64,000 bases of DNA, taken from NCBI RefSeq assembly GCF_009684755.1, contig NZ_BLBC01000014.1, forward strand, positions 186,001 through 250,000, given 5' to 3'. The position numbers and the translations under genes were made by a program. The notes below the pieces were generated by a model. That model had not been told where the DNA came from. It did not search any database and saw only the letters and a program-made list of their open reading frames with translations. This DNA comes from Capnocytophaga felis. Its GTDB lineage: Bacteria; Bacteroidota; Bacteroidia; Flavobacteriales; Flavobacteriaceae. Below are positions 7,722 to 14,821 of the stretch, in pieces. Within the stretch, counting starts at the first letter, position 1. The number at the start of each line of letters is the position of its first letter.

Positions 7722-8039
7722 TTATCTAATTTGTTGTTCAATCTCATCAAGTTCTCGTCTGAGAGAATTAATTCTTTCGATTTCTTTTTTTGCTCTTTCA
7801 GAAACGATTGCTCCACTTATAGCACTGGAAAGGATTGCACCTCCTAATACTCCCGCTATCTTAACGCCTTTTTTTTGCTTGGTAGCAAAGGTTAATACAC
7901 CTCCTACAACTGCACCCACAAGGCTAAAAACGATTATTCTTTTTTTGTCATTTTTAGGGATTATGGTTTTTGTGTGAACTTTCAACTCTAATTCCCTTAA
8001 AATTTCTGACTTTCGTTGTTCTAATTGTTCTCTATTCAT
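7722..8039 (-). CDS. Small membrane protein with coiled-coil ends
   Basis: A 105-residue protein: an N-terminal charged helix (1-30), then two glycine-rich hydrophobic segments (about 36-52 VFSLVGAVVGGVLTFA and about 61-77 AGVLGGAILSSAISGAI), then a C-terminal charged helix with heptad-like spacing. The GxxxG-type glycines suggest tight helix packing in a membrane. It starts 4 nt after the stop of the polyvalent gene. Role unknown; it could be a virion membrane or DNA-entry protein. Confidence 0.7.
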   Translation of the reverse strand: MNREQLEQRKSEILRELELKVHTKTIIPKNDKKRIIVFSLVGAVVGGVLTFATKQKKGVKIAGVLGGAILSSAISGAIVSERAKKEIERINSLRRELDEIEQQIR

Positions 8040-8043
8040 ATTC

Positions 8044-11000
8044 TTAATAAATTACATCATACACTTGATTTTCAGTTGTTTGTTCTTCGGTTTCAACAGG
8101 TAACAGCCTTTGTTGAAATATATTGTATTTCAGCTGGTCGGCTGGTATGTGATTGTATCGGTTCTTGTCCGGATACACATAATTTTCTTGGTAATTCGCA
8201 AATTTTTCCGTGAAAAGAATGATGTCTCCATCGTATTGAGAACTACTGCCCCCTTTCATTTTTCCATCTGTTGTCTGTTGATAAATCACTAAAAACAACT
8301 TGCCGTCATATTTTTTTCGTAAGTCTTTATCTACTTCAAATTTTCGGTCTAATTCCCGAAGTTTTTGAAAACTATCTATCACAATTACTTCATTTTCCCG
8401 AATGATTTTATCCAATTCAGATATGGAGCGAACATCAAAAGCCAATGTATTTCCTTGTGCTTGGCGGTTTAAATACTGATGAATTTTCTCATCGTATAGA
8501 AAACTTTCGGGATGTTCCTCTATAGAAATATGCCCTACCTTGTATCGTTGCCCCAAAGCGTTGATAAACTGAAAAGCAAACCGCGTTTTTCCCGAACCTT
8601 GCCCTCCCGTGAGTGTAATTACAAGGCTATCTTTTGTTTTTCGCTCTACTTTGCCCAAAAACTGCGACATTTGAGGCTCGTCAATTTGGAAAAAATCCCA
8701 ATCAGTAGGCTGCGTTGCCAATTTGTCAATTAAAGAACCTTTGCGGTGATTAGTCTCCGCTGGTAATGAATTTACGGGTTCGGGTTGTACCTGGCTGGTT
8801 TCCGTAAATTCTTCAACAAAAACCTGCGGACGATGAGCCTCCGCTAACGTTGGTTCTTGGATAGTTTCCACGACTGGAACGGGAGCTGCGAGTCCGTATT
8901 TTTTTTCTAATTTTTCTCTGTCGCCTCTAACTTTACTGATTTCTTTTTTTATAGCTTCTTTTACAAAGTGATAAACAAATAAAGCGTCTTCATTAAGTAA
9001 ATAGGCTTTTTCATCTTTTATTCCAAATCGTTCTAAAAAAGTCTGATGTTCTTTTGATTTTTTTCCATTCCACGTAAAAACCCTATTTCCATTTTTACCG
9101 TCTGCTACGCTGTTTTCTACGATTTCCCAAATATCTTCTTTTTCAATATTGGAAATTCTTTCTTTTAATTTAGGTAGTAGTGATTGGTAAAAATCTATTC
9201 TTGAATAGCCATTGTTTAACCAATTCAATTTATAATCATTTTTCCATTTTGCATCGCTTTCTAAATCATTCAATTCACTTTTTATCTTTTGTTTTTGAGA
9301 AATTTTATCTAAAACTTTTTCTTTAAGTAATTGATATTCAATCTGTTTTTTGTCTTTTGGAATATAAAAGTATTTGCCATTGGTCAAAATTCCGTTTTCT
9401 TCGTAATACCAACCTTTGCGTAATTTTCCTTTGTCGGTAAAGGCTTTTTTACGGATTTCATCGGTTAAGAGTAAGCCTAAACCAAAATTTTCATCTGTTT
9501 TTTTGCCGGAAACAGATTTTTTTGTATTTTTGTGTTCGGAAATCGTTTCAATTTGCCCGTCTTGCAGGGTGGCTACTGGCTCCTGTGCGGATTGAAGCGA
9601 TTTCTTTCGTTTACCAACTTCTATACTTTTTAATTCCGTTTTCCTATTCTTATATACAGCCAAAGCAATTCTCAAATGCCTTTTTTCGCCGTCAATTATC
9701 AATTTTGATTTGAAATTCATATAACCAATAACATCCTTAGAATCAGTTATTTTTCTATCACCCCAATTGTTGTAAGATGAATTTTTAATTAACTGCTCTA
9801 AATGTTTTACAGCCACAGCCTTTGCTGAATACATAGCTTCACCATTAGCTATTTTTTTACCTGCCTTGGTTGTAAAAACTACTTCTTTCAGATATTTTTT
9901 GATAACAGTTGTTTTCCCTTTCAGGTGAGTGTTGTAATATTCTAATGTAAATTTACGCAACTCACTTACTTTCATATTCTTAAAATCATCAGTAGAAAGC
10001 TCAGGCTGGGGGGCTGCTAAACCAAAATTTTCATCTGTTTTTTTGCTGGAAACAGATTTTTTTGTACTTTTGTCTTGTGAAAATCCGTTACCAAGTAAAT
10101 TTTCCGGTCTGGCTTCGCTTTTCCGTGTTGGTAACGGATTTTCTATTTCTACTTTGTGGTCGTAATAAATTACACCATTTTCGCCCTCTCGGAGCGTGAT
10201 TATCACCTCTCTTTCTTCATCATTGACTACGCCAACACTTCGCATTCTATACACGCCCTTGATATTTTCTCTGCCTTTATTTTCTTCTTCAAACTTAATT
10301 AAATGAGAGTTTTTAAGCATTTTTTCAGCCTGTAATATCAAGGTCATTTTTTCTAATGAAATTCTATTGGAAAGCGTATGCTCTATACCTTTTCTATTGA
10401 AAATAACCCATTTTTCAAGTTCTTTATGATATACTTTTTTACCTCGTAAGTTCTTTAAAGCCCAATCTAAAAAGTACTTTTTAGCTTCTTTCAGATTTTT
10501 AAAAAAGTCTAATTGAGGAGCTGCCAAGCCTTGACTTTCTTTAAAATCTTTGTTTTCAGTAGCAGAAATTTGCACTTGATTAACGTTCAAATCGCTTTTC
10601 TTCTCTACAATAACAGGCATTAGCAAAGCTACATTCTTATTTTCTTTACTTTTGATTGTTATCGGTTTGTTATAAGCGACACACTCAAAGCTCACTTGTT
10701 TTGTGCCATTTACATACAAGCATTGCAAGGACTCAAATAATTTAAGGGCGCTAATATATATATCCAATTTTCCTATACGAAAAGGTATGGTATAACTATC
10801 CTCTTTTTGAACATCGAATTTCAGTAAATAGTATGCCTTATAAGCGTGATTTAAAATCGGTTCTATATCCACAAAGGGCGTTTTCCATCGGTATTGTTTG
10901 GGAAAAACAGTCTCATAATTAGGAAATACTGCATCAATGTATCTTTCGTCGTCCCACTCTTTTTCAGATAGAGCATCATCAATATTTTTAAAAACATTCA

Positions 11001-11805
11001 GATAATTGATATACCTGGCATTGACATCGTAAATTTTGCCTGTTTTAAGTCCGTCATTTTTAGTTCTTTCTATAACAAGCAATTTATGAGCGTCTGTACC
11101 CACATAAACCTCTTTTTCAATAAGTACCCCCGTCAGAGCAGGACGAAGTTCATCTTTTATTACGATTTTTTCAAAACTTTCAATCCCTTTTTTGCTTGTT
11201 TTGGGTGCTTTAAAATCAAACTCGTTGGTATTGATAAAACCGCTTCGAAGACGTAGCATTTTTGAAAGTTTTTTGTCAAAAATATTCTGAATATCCTTTG
11301 CCGATTGGTTTTCTTTCTCGGTTGAACTCAAAAGGATATTCAATTTTGTAGGTTGATTATCGGCAAGAATAAGGTCATTTGATGATTTTTCAACTGAATT
11401 TTGTTTACTTTCCGTATTACCGCAGGTTTTACACTCTTTTTCAGTTTCTGTGGCTTTTTTCTCGGTTTTTGTTACTTGTTTCTTGGGTTTTGAAACTTCT
11501 TTCTTCTCTTTTTTCTCAACCTTTACCACGTTTCCTTTTACGAATTTCCAACCTTTACGCAATCGTCCGCAGTCGTCTAAGGCTTCTCTATAATCGCCCG
11601 TGTGCATTGCTCCGGCAAGTCCTTGTGAATATTGCACGATATTCATTTCAAAATGCTCAACATCAGGGTAATCATTCAGAATTTTTGATATACGATAAAT
11701 CACAGGCGTTTGATTTTCCGTTTTTGCCTGTTGTAAAATTTCTTCTAAATAGTTACGGCTTACCTCTTTGCCGTTCAAGTTATTAAAGAGTTGTATGCTG
11801 GTCAT
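8044..11805 (-). CDS. Polyvalent protein: clamp-like region, barnase-like LPD repeats, RecA-like ATPase
   Basis: This is the largest gene of the element (1253 residues). Order: an N-terminal part with CGRLRKGWKF (about 77-90) and a CxxC (about 123); a region (about 190-400) that reads like a DNA polymerase sliding clamp, with LRPALTGVLIEKEVYVGTDAH and AVFPNYETVFP, compare the DnaN FPDY motif; two domains of about 110 residues (432-540, 607-720) like the barnase-type LPD3 domains of polyvalent proteins (FLDWALKNLRGKKVYHK ... IFNRKGIEHTLSN); a second LRKGW segment (about 792); a helical region; and a C-terminal RecA/DnaB-like ATPase (Walker A GGQGSGKT about 1068, Walker B EVIVIDSF about 1141). 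Linkers repeat GLAAP. Such proteins are thought to enter the host with the DNA. Domain names are from memory of motifs, not a search. Confidence 0.7.
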   Translation of the reverse strand: MTSIQLFNNLNGKEVSRNYLEEILQQAKTENQTPVIYRISKILNDYPDVEHFEMNIVQYSQGLAGAMHTGDYREALDDCGRLRKGWKFVKGNVVKVEKKEKKEVSKPKKQVTKTEKKATETEKECKTCGNTESKQNSVEKSSNDLILADNQPTKLNILLSSTEKENQSAKDIQNIFDKKLSKMLRLRSGFINTNEFDFKAPKTSKKGIESFEKIVIKDELRPALTGVLIEKEVYVGTDAHKLLVIERTKNDGLKTGKIYDVNARYINYLNVFKNIDDALSEKEWDDERYIDAVFPNYETVFPKQYRWKTPFVDIEPILNHAYKAYYLLKFDVQKEDSYTIPFRIGKLDIYISALKLFESLQCLYVNGTKQVSFECVAYNKPITIKSKENKNVALLMPVIVEKKSDLNVNQVQISATENKDFKESQGLAAPQLDFFKNLKEAKKYFLDWALKNLRGKKVYHKELEKWVIFNRKGIEHTLSNRISLEKMTLILQAEKMLKNSHLIKFEEENKGRENIKGVYRMRSVGVVNDEEREVIITLREGENGVIYYDHKVEIENPLPTRKSEARPENLLGNGFSQDKSTKKSVSSKKTDENFGLAAPQPELSTDDFKNMKVSELRKFTLEYYNTHLKGKTTVIKKYLKEVVFTTKAGKKIANGEAMYSAKAVAVKHLEQLIKNSSYNNWGDRKITDSKDVIGYMNFKSKLIIDGEKRHLRIALAVYKNRKTELKSIEVGKRKKSLQSAQEPVATLQDGQIETISEHKNTKKSVSGKKTDENFGLGLLLTDEIRKKAFTDKGKLRKGWYYEENGILTNGKYFYIPKDKKQIEYQLLKEKVLDKISQKQKIKSELNDLESDAKWKNDYKLNWLNNGYSRIDFYQSLLPKLKERISNIEKEDIWEIVENSVADGKNGNRVFTWNGKKSKEHQTFLERFGIKDEKAYLLNEDALFVYHFVKEAIKKEISKVRGDREKLEKKYGLAAPVPVVETIQEPTLAEAHRPQVFVEEFTETSQVQPEPVNSLPAETNHRKGSLIDKLATQPTDWDFFQIDEPQMSQFLGKVERKTKDSLVITLTGGQGSGKTRFAFQFINALGQRYKVGHISIEEHPESFLYDEKIHQYLNRQAQGNTLAFDVRSISELDKIIRENEVIVIDSFQKLRELDRKFEVDKDLRKKYDGKLFLVIYQQTTDGKMKGGSSSQYDGDIILFTEKFANYQENYVYPDKNRYNHIPADQLKYNIFQQRLLPVETEEQTTENQVYDVIY
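9477..9533 (-). repeat. 57-bp direct repeat inside the polyvalent gene, copy A
   Basis: Matches 10017-10073 with only two mismatches. It encodes the linker KKSVSGKKTDENFGL. Near identity at DNA level in a fast-changing gene suggests recent duplication or recombination between linkers. Confidence 0.85.
10017..10073 (-). repeat. 57-bp direct repeat inside the polyvalent gene, copy B
   Basis: Partner of 9477-9533, encoding KKSVSSKKTDENFGLAAPQ. The 540-bp segment between the copies holds one LPD domain plus its linker, so the repeat borders a domain-sized unit. Confidence 0.85.
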
Positions 11806-11879
11806 TTTTTTCTATTTTTATACAAATAATATCCTGTGAAACAAATTCCTGACAGCAGTAAAAAACTACCTACTGCCAT
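11802..11879 (-). CDS. 25-residue single-pass membrane peptide
   Basis: A tiny gene filling the gap between the glucosaminidase and polyvalent genes. ATG 11879 lies 2 nt after the glucosaminidase stop, and its TGA overlaps the ATG of the polyvalent gene (ATGA), so all three are translationally coupled. The product starts MAVGSFLLLSGICFTG and ends in a basic tail YKNRKK: one hydrophobic helix with a positive C terminus. It could be a small lysis or virion membrane peptide. Support is the coupling on both sides and the clean membrane-segment profile. Confidence 0.6.
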   Translation of the reverse strand: MAVGSFLLLSGICFTGYYLYKNRKK

Positions 11880-11881
11880 CA

Positions 11882-12400
11882 CTACTTTTTTTTTGTAGGA
11901 TTGGGTAAACTTGGGTCTATTATTTTCATTATCAATTGCAAAGTGTACGCATAATCTGGTGCAGTTGCATACCCCGCTTTTGCGATTTCCTCAGCGAATT
12001 TGTACGGGTTGTGCTTTACCGCCATTGCCTTTGCATATCGGCTTAATTTGCTGAAAAAATCAGCTTGGTACATAAAACTTTCTTCCGGAGATGAAAATTT
12101 CCTAAACCAATCTTTCACTTTATACAAAAACTTGCCGTCAGAACGTTTGGTAACGGAAATAATTTGCGGGAATTTTGCATTCGGATGGTTTAAAACTTCC
12201 GTTGTGGTTAGTAATTGCTTTTGATGTTCGGGCGTATTTTTGGTTGCTTTCACCCCGAAAAACATATTTCCTGGAGCATTCTTTCCCCAGCCGCTTTCTA
12301 ATGCAGCTTGAGCCAAAATAAAACGATAATCAATGCCCGTTTTCTTCTGCACATTTTTTGCAAAACCTTGATATTTAGCTATAAATTCTTGTACTGTCAT
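11882..12400 (-). CDS. Glucosaminidase endolysin (GH73-type)
   Basis: A peptidoglycan-cutting enzyme (172 residues) of the N-acetylglucosaminidase / FlgJ C-terminal family. Seen: LAQAALESGWG with the expected catalytic Glu (about 36), GNMFFGVKA, then a Tyr-rich C-terminal part with YATAPDYAYTLQLIMKII. It has no signal peptide, so release needs the holin three genes upstream. It spans the catalytic domain only, with no separate wall-binding domain. With the holin and spanin candidate it forms a lysis cassette. Confidence 0.88.
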   Translation of the reverse strand: MTVQEFIAKYQGFAKNVQKKTGIDYRFILAQAALESGWGKNAPGNMFFGVKATKNTPEHQKQLLTTTEVLNHPNAKFPQIISVTKRSDGKFLYKVKDWFRKFSSPEESFMYQADFFSKLSRYAKAMAVKHNPYKFAEEIAKAGYATAPDYAYTLQLIMKIIDPSLPNPTKKK

Positions 12401-12411
12401 CTCCTTTATTT

Positions 12412-12963
12412 TTAAAATTCTACATTTCCGTTAAACGTAAAAATATTACCAAGTCCTTCAATATCAACTTCATATCTTAGTGTACGAGCAAAAGCAAACC
12501 AATCTGTATTTTTTAGTGAATTAAAGGCAACTGCCGGCTTTGTAAAGTTTCCAAAACCTCCGACTTTTTCTACCAAAATACTGATGAGTGCCGATATAGG
12601 AACTTCAACCTGAATGTTTTTGAATGTATGAAATCCTCCCGCAGGTAAATTCACGCTACTGATGTCATTCAATGCTCCCGAAACCAGCAATTCATTATCG
12701 CGGTACACTCGATATACCTTTCCTTTGATGATACCAGCCGATGAAACTGTAAAATCTTGGGCAGTAGTATTTTGCATTGTCAAATCTACGTAGAAACGCA
12801 ACCGGCTGAAATTAATGCTTATATTACGCAAAGCACTGATTTTGAGCAACATTTTTTCAAAAACTTCTGCTGCTTGTGATTTTTTAGCACTGGCAAAACT
12901 CATCAGAGAAACCGCCAACACGCCAACAGCTCCAATAACTGCGTATTTTTTATTGATTTTCAT
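12412..12963 (-). CDS. Membrane-anchored beta-rich protein
   Basis: A 183-residue protein with an N-terminal hydrophobic segment (about 8-25, VIGAVGVLAVSLMSFASA) that may be a signal peptide or an anchor. The rest is predicted mostly beta strand. The part RLRFYVDLTMQNTTAQDF ... GGFHTFKNIQVEVPI resembles the LEA14/WHy type of small beta sandwich, but only loosely. It lies between the spanin candidate and the endolysin. It may be a virion membrane protein or part of lysis; I do not recognise the family. Confidence 0.65.
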   Translation of the reverse strand: MKINKKYAVIGAVGVLAVSLMSFASAKKSQAAEVFEKMLLKISALRNISINFSRLRFYVDLTMQNTTAQDFTVSSAGIIKGKVYRVYRDNELLVSGALNDISSVNLPAGGFHTFKNIQVEVPISALISILVEKVGGFGNFTKPAVAFNSLKNTDWFAFARTLRYEVDIEGLGNIFTFNGNVEF

Positions 12964-12974
12964 AATTTTTCATT

Positions 12975-13517
12975 TTATATGAAAGGAATAAATCTTCTGA
13001 TTATTCTATAATTTTTAATTCCGAAGTAGGTAACGGAAATACCACCTATCCAAGCCAATATTTCTACCCAAAACGGCACGTATTTTTCTGTTTTAAAAAT
13101 CGTTATGGTTTCTAATTTTGTACTTTGCTTATCCGTATGTTTACTTTTATATTCGGTAAAAGTGCTATCCAACTGAGCGTAAGCAACCAACGCATTTTTG
13201 TAGGCATCATAATAAAAACCGTACTCGTTGCTGCCCGATTTCTTTTTCGTATTTAGCTGCTTTAATAAGCGTTGTACTTCTCTTTGGCAAAGGCTGTCGC
13301 ATTTTTTATCGTTGGTTTTTGGTGCAGGTACAGACACAAAAACAGTATCTGTTATTTTCTGATTTTTAACGATGTAAATCGTGTCGTTTATTGTAATGAT
13401 TCGTTTTTCTATATTTTGTGAGGTTTTCTGAGTACTTTTACAAGATAACAAGCCTATTGCCCACACTGCCAATAACAGAAAAATTAAAAAACGATTATCA
13501 AAGAGTATTTTTTTCAT
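12975..13517 (-). CDS. Candidate unimolecular spanin
   Basis: A protein of 180 residues with an unusual two-anchor plan. The N-terminal signal ends in a lipobox-like AIGLLSC (about residue 26), predicting an outer-membrane lipoprotein. The C terminus has a membrane segment (VEILAWIGGISVTYFGI). Between them are charged, partly coiled helices and a CDSLC pair. Lipoprotein at one end and inner-membrane helix at the other is the plan of u-spanins (phage T1 gp11 type), which join the two membranes at lysis. It overlaps the holin gene by 20 nt and precedes the endolysin. The start at 13517 is preferred to 13544 because it trims the overlap. The spanin role is an inference from topology and context. 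Confidence 0.6.
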   Translation of the reverse strand: MKKILFDNRFLIFLLLAVWAIGLLSCKSTQKTSQNIEKRIITINDTIYIVKNQKITDTVFVSVPAPKTNDKKCDSLCQREVQRLLKQLNTKKKSGSNEYGFYYDAYKNALVAYAQLDSTFTEYKSKHTDKQSTKLETITIFKTEKYVPFWVEILAWIGGISVTYFGIKNYRIIRRFIPFI

Positions 13518-13977
13518 TGCTCGGCGTATTTTCTTTTTTCTCATTCATATAATCAACCACAGACTTAACGATTTCTCCTAAATCATCACGATTGGTAATA
13601 ATTTTTCCGACAACCTGTCCGGCACTGTCCAAACGAACTTTATCTTCTGCTTTTTCGTAAATTGATTTCACTTCAATGAGGCATAGCATTAAAGCACCTA
13701 ACAAGGTTACAAACGGAAAGAAAATTATTTTATATTCATAATATTGCTCAGAATACCATACTGCGGACATTTGCAGTGCGTCTGCTACCGTTAAGGCAAT
13801 GAGCAAGTTATAATATTGTGATATTTTTGTTATGGTCCTTCTGTACCCGTATGAAGTACGAGTTACATTCATTAATTTTGCTTTACGAATGCCACTCCAC
13901 AAATCGGCAAGAATGGCTATCATTACAAGTAGATATATTCCAAATATAATCCAAAGCGTTACAAATATTTTTTCCAT
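13498..13977 (-). CDS. Phage holin family protein
   Basis: A 159-residue protein with three membrane segments (about 5-25, 55-74 and 82-104) and a charged C-terminal tail ending in ENTPSNEK. The pattern ADLWSGIRKAKLMNVTRTSYGYRRT after the first helix is typical of the Bacteroidetes phage holin family. It would make the inner-membrane hole that lets the glucosaminidase reach the wall. The gene overlaps the spanin candidate. Confidence 0.82.
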   Translation of the reverse strand: MEKIFVTLWIIFGIYLLVMIAILADLWSGIRKAKLMNVTRTSYGYRRTITKISQYYNLLIALTVADALQMSAVWYSEQYYEYKIIFFPFVTLLGALMLCLIEVKSIYEKAEDKVRLDSAGQVVGKIITNRDDLGEIVKSVVDYMNEKKENTPSNEKNTL

Positions 13978-13989
13978 AAATTAAGTTTG

Positions 13990-14622
13990 TTATAAGTTTA
14001 TATAATCGCGAAGCTCATCCAATTCTGATATTGTGGTTGGAGTATATTCAAAAACGACATTGTATTCCTTTCCTACTTCAACATATTGATTTTCAGGAAA
14101 CGTAAATAATCCTGTTGCCTTGTCATATTGCCAATAACCTTGTGGAATAATATGCTTATTAATAAAGTTTCTCGATTCATCGTAGTATCCTATAATATTT
14201 ACACTCAGAATCTTATCTATACCTAAGTCGCCGTGACCATTATTTCTGAATCTTAATGAAGATTTTGATTCTGCTATGGCGTGTGTCATACTTCTGACAG
14301 TAGGATTTAAAAAATCAAAGTTGTGACGTAATAGATTTTCAGTGGAGCCAATAAGCTTACAAACTCCTTTTTCATCTGATACTAAAATACTGGGATTTTT
14401 AGATATGGAATCATACACATAAAGAGAACAGGGGCGGGATATTTTTCCTGTTTCTTGTAAATGCTGGGATACTCTGCTATATTTTTCTGATTCATCTTCA
14501 AATAAATGATAAAACATAGGATTGTCCTTATTTTCTTCTATGAATTGATTCACGTAATCAAAAGCTTCTCTTCCTATAAGAGGCAAATCATAGACAATAA
14601 ATACTTTAAGTGCTTTTTCCAT
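13990..14622 (-). CDS. Virion-associated protein of unknown function
   Basis: A soluble 210-residue protein without membrane segment. The N-terminal half is mixed; the C-terminal half has a beta-rich pattern (IIGYYDESRNFINKHIIP, YWQYDKATGLFTFPE, EYNVVFEYTPT). It sits between the spike accessory gene and the holin, a common place for spike- or fibre-associated proteins. I do not recognise its family. Confidence 0.6.
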   Translation of the reverse strand: MEKALKVFIVYDLPLIGREAFDYVNQFIEENKDNPMFYHLFEDESEKYSRVSQHLQETGKISRPCSLYVYDSISKNPSILVSDEKGVCKLIGSTENLLRHNFDFLNPTVRSMTHAIAESKSSLRFRNNGHGDLGIDKILSVNIIGYYDESRNFINKHIIPQGYWQYDKATGLFTFPENQYVEVGKEYNVVFEYTPTTISELDELRDYINL

Positions 14623-14628
14623 TATTTA

Positions 14629-14808
14629 TTAAGTTACAGTTTTTGTTCTATACACTCCTTTAAAATCTGATTTCTCTTTTAATTTTATAATTTCTTTTTC
14701 AAGGGTTGCAATTTTTTCAATTTGCTGTTTTTCAGTAGGAGTTAATCCAGATGAACCGGCTCCTTTAACTTCTACTGAAATTTTTTTCTTATTACTCTTT
14801 TTTCCTAT
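14629..14808 (-). CDS. Small coiled-coil protein sharing the spike's N-terminal motif
   Basis: A 59-residue protein from ATG 14808 (the frame runs to 14862, inside the spike gene, but 14808 avoids the overlap). It starts MIGKKSNKKKISVEVKGAGS, then SGLTPTEKQQIEKI and a heptad-like helix. The strand + glycine run + LTPTEKQQI pattern also occurs in the spike protein upstream (KIVLELQVAGQGGGLSEN at its start and GQGLTETEKQQLL near residue 110). A shared peptide at the ends of two neighbouring virion-type proteins suggests a common docking element. Confidence 0.62.
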   Translation of the reverse strand: MGKKSNKKKISVEVKGAGSSGLTPTEKQQIEKIATLEKEIIKLKEKSDFKGVYRTKTVT

Positions 14809-14821
14809 CATAAAAAATAAA

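Noticed and set aside
8044-8700. C-terminal ATPase of the polyvalent protein as an FtsK/HerA-type packaging ATPase
   Set aside because: Its motifs (GGQGSGKT, EVIVIDSF, late YQQTTDGKMKGG) read more like RecA/DnaB-type ATPases; a packaging role remains possible but is not supported by motif.
11379-11786. Opposite-strand frame of 135 residues within the polyvalent gene
   Set aside because: Antisense of a continuous, motif-bearing gene; no promoter or family match.
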